DNA of 64,000 nt from Anabaena sp. WA102 (lineage in GTDB: Bacteria > Cyanobacteriota > Cyanobacteriia > Cyanobacteriales > Nostocaceae). Shown here piece by piece: positions 63,376 to 64,000 of the stretch (positions within the stretch are counted from its first letter, which is position 1; every line of letters begins with the position of its first letter). The stretch lies in the NCBI RefSeq assembly GCF_001277295.1, contig NZ_CP011456.1:3422001-3486000 (forward strand), in the 5' to 3' direction. A program made the translations under genes and the position numbers. The notes beneath the pieces were generated by a model. That model did no database searches, was not told the DNA's origin, and worked only from the letters and a program-made list of their open reading frames with translations.

Positions 63376-64000
63376 ATGAAATCTATATTTTCACCAATAT
63401 CAAAACAAGTAGAATTACCTCTAAAATTAGTAACTCATCAAAAACAATTCACTTTTATTGATCTTTTTGCTGGTATTGGTGGATTTAGAATTGCTTTAGA
63501 TAAATTAGGTGGTCAATGTTTAGGCTATTCTGAAATAGACAAACAAGCAATTAAAGTTTATCAGCAAAATTTTATTAGTTACTTTAATAAACATGAAATT
63601 GAATTAGGAGATATCACAAAAATTAGTCAACTTCCACATAGTGTTGACATCATTGTTGGTGGTGTTCCCTGTCAACCTTGGTCTGTTGCTGGTTGTTTAA
63701 GAGGATTTGAAGACAAGCGAGGAAAATTATGGTTTGATGTAATTCGACTAGTGAATAAAAATCAACCGAAAGGATTCATTTTTGAAAATGTTAGTGGATT
63801 AGCAAGTCCTAAAAATCGGGATAATTTGGAACTGATTCTTAACGAATTGGCAAATACAGGATATTGCATGAAATGGAAAGTTCTTCATGCTTACGATTTT
63901 GGTTTACCTCAAAATAGAGATAGAGTTTTTATTGTTGGGATTAGAAGGGATATAGAAAGATGTCAGGAGTATAAATTTCCTAAACCTTTGAATATTCACC
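63376..64000 (+). CDS. C5-cytosine DNA methyltransferase, N-terminal part
   Basis: Open from ATG 63376 to the right edge (208 codons). SAM motif FIDLFAGIGGFRIAL, catalytic GGVPCQPWS with the nucleophilic Cys, FENVSGL (ENV motif) and PQNRDRVFIVGI (motif VIII) are in order. The target-recognition domain lies beyond the window, so the target and any linked endonuclease cannot be judged. Confidence 0.95.
   Translation, partial: MKSIFSPISKQVELPLKLVTHQKQFTFIDLFAGIGGFRIALDKLGGQCLGYSEIDKQAIKVYQQNFISYFNKHEIELGDITKISQLPHSVDIIVGGVPCQPWSVAGCLRGFEDKRGKLWFDVIRLVNKNQPKGFIFENVSGLASPKNRDNLELILNELANTGYCMKWKVLHAYDFGLPQNRDRVFIVGIRRDIERCQEYKFPKPLNIH

Overview
The window looks like chromosomal DNA of a filamentous, heterocyst-forming cyanobacterium (Nostocales: the Anabaena/Nostoc/Dolichospermum/Nodularia group). 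The evidence is: many GCGATCGC (HIP1) palindromes; chlB of light-independent chlorophyll synthesis; CruP, CBS-CP12, PAP/fibrillin and DUF3598 proteins typical of cyanobacteria; heptanucleotide short tandem repeats; and a tandem array of short RNA genes, each behind a TCCGGA (DIF1-type) promoter motif, which matches the NsiR1 array of heterocystous strains. DNA is AT-rich and intergenic space is large and full of small mobile repeats. No complete transposase gene is present.

Layout. 0-3 kb: end of a NYN-domain gene, tRNA-Asn(GTT), a nest of small mobile elements, a PsiE-like membrane protein and a lone sugar ABC permease. 3-15 kb: an 87-bp tandem repeat array, two exported proteins, a 1528-residue calcium-binding adhesin-like protein, and a Kef-type antiporter whose 3' end is duplicated on the other side of the adhesin. 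15-28 kb: ABC-F ATPase, Uma2 protein, a DUF4276-like gene broken by a miniature element, M1 aminopeptidase, DUF3352 protein, a BrnT/BrnA toxin-antitoxin pair between identical repeats, and an overlapping XPB-helicase/Bax1-nuclease pair. 28-37 kb: TPR protein, PPOX flavoprotein, then class II ribonucleotide reductase nrdJ, which has its 5' end duplicated around a toxin/immunity-like cassette and carries a 318-nt group I intron inside its active-site motif. 38-39.2 kb: eight NsiR1-like sRNA units on the minus strand. 39.6-45.5 kb: fibrillin-like protein, a 46-residue one-helix protein, a PlsY-PEP synthase-like fusion, a TumA/TumE-like toxin-antitoxin locus with a broken toxin, and a six-repeat CRISPR array without cas genes. 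45.7-54.4 kb: chlB, a fused methyltransferase/BsuBI-PstI restriction enzyme, a Uma2-UvrD chimera, an AbrB antitoxin with an internally deleted VapC, an Rpn nuclease, murF and a double-glycine leader peptide gene. 54.5-64 kb: fasciclin protein, PanE-like reductase, a cluster of thioredoxin, zinc-ribbon, CBS and CBS-CP12 genes, adenylate kinase, a recombinase-domain protein, a four-CBS protein, CruP, and the start of a C5 cytosine methyltransferase at the right edge.

The main theme is heavy remodelling by small elements. One 112-131-bp TA-flanked miniature element is present in eight copies, and one copy breaks a gene at a site that can be reconstructed exactly. Three toxin-antitoxin loci show three stages of decay: intact, toxin interrupted, toxin internally deleted. 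The most notable features are the intron-bearing nrdJ with its toxin-like cassette, the NsiR1-type array standing apart from hetF, and the orphan peptide precursor with a Trp-Gly repeat and a His/Cys tail.
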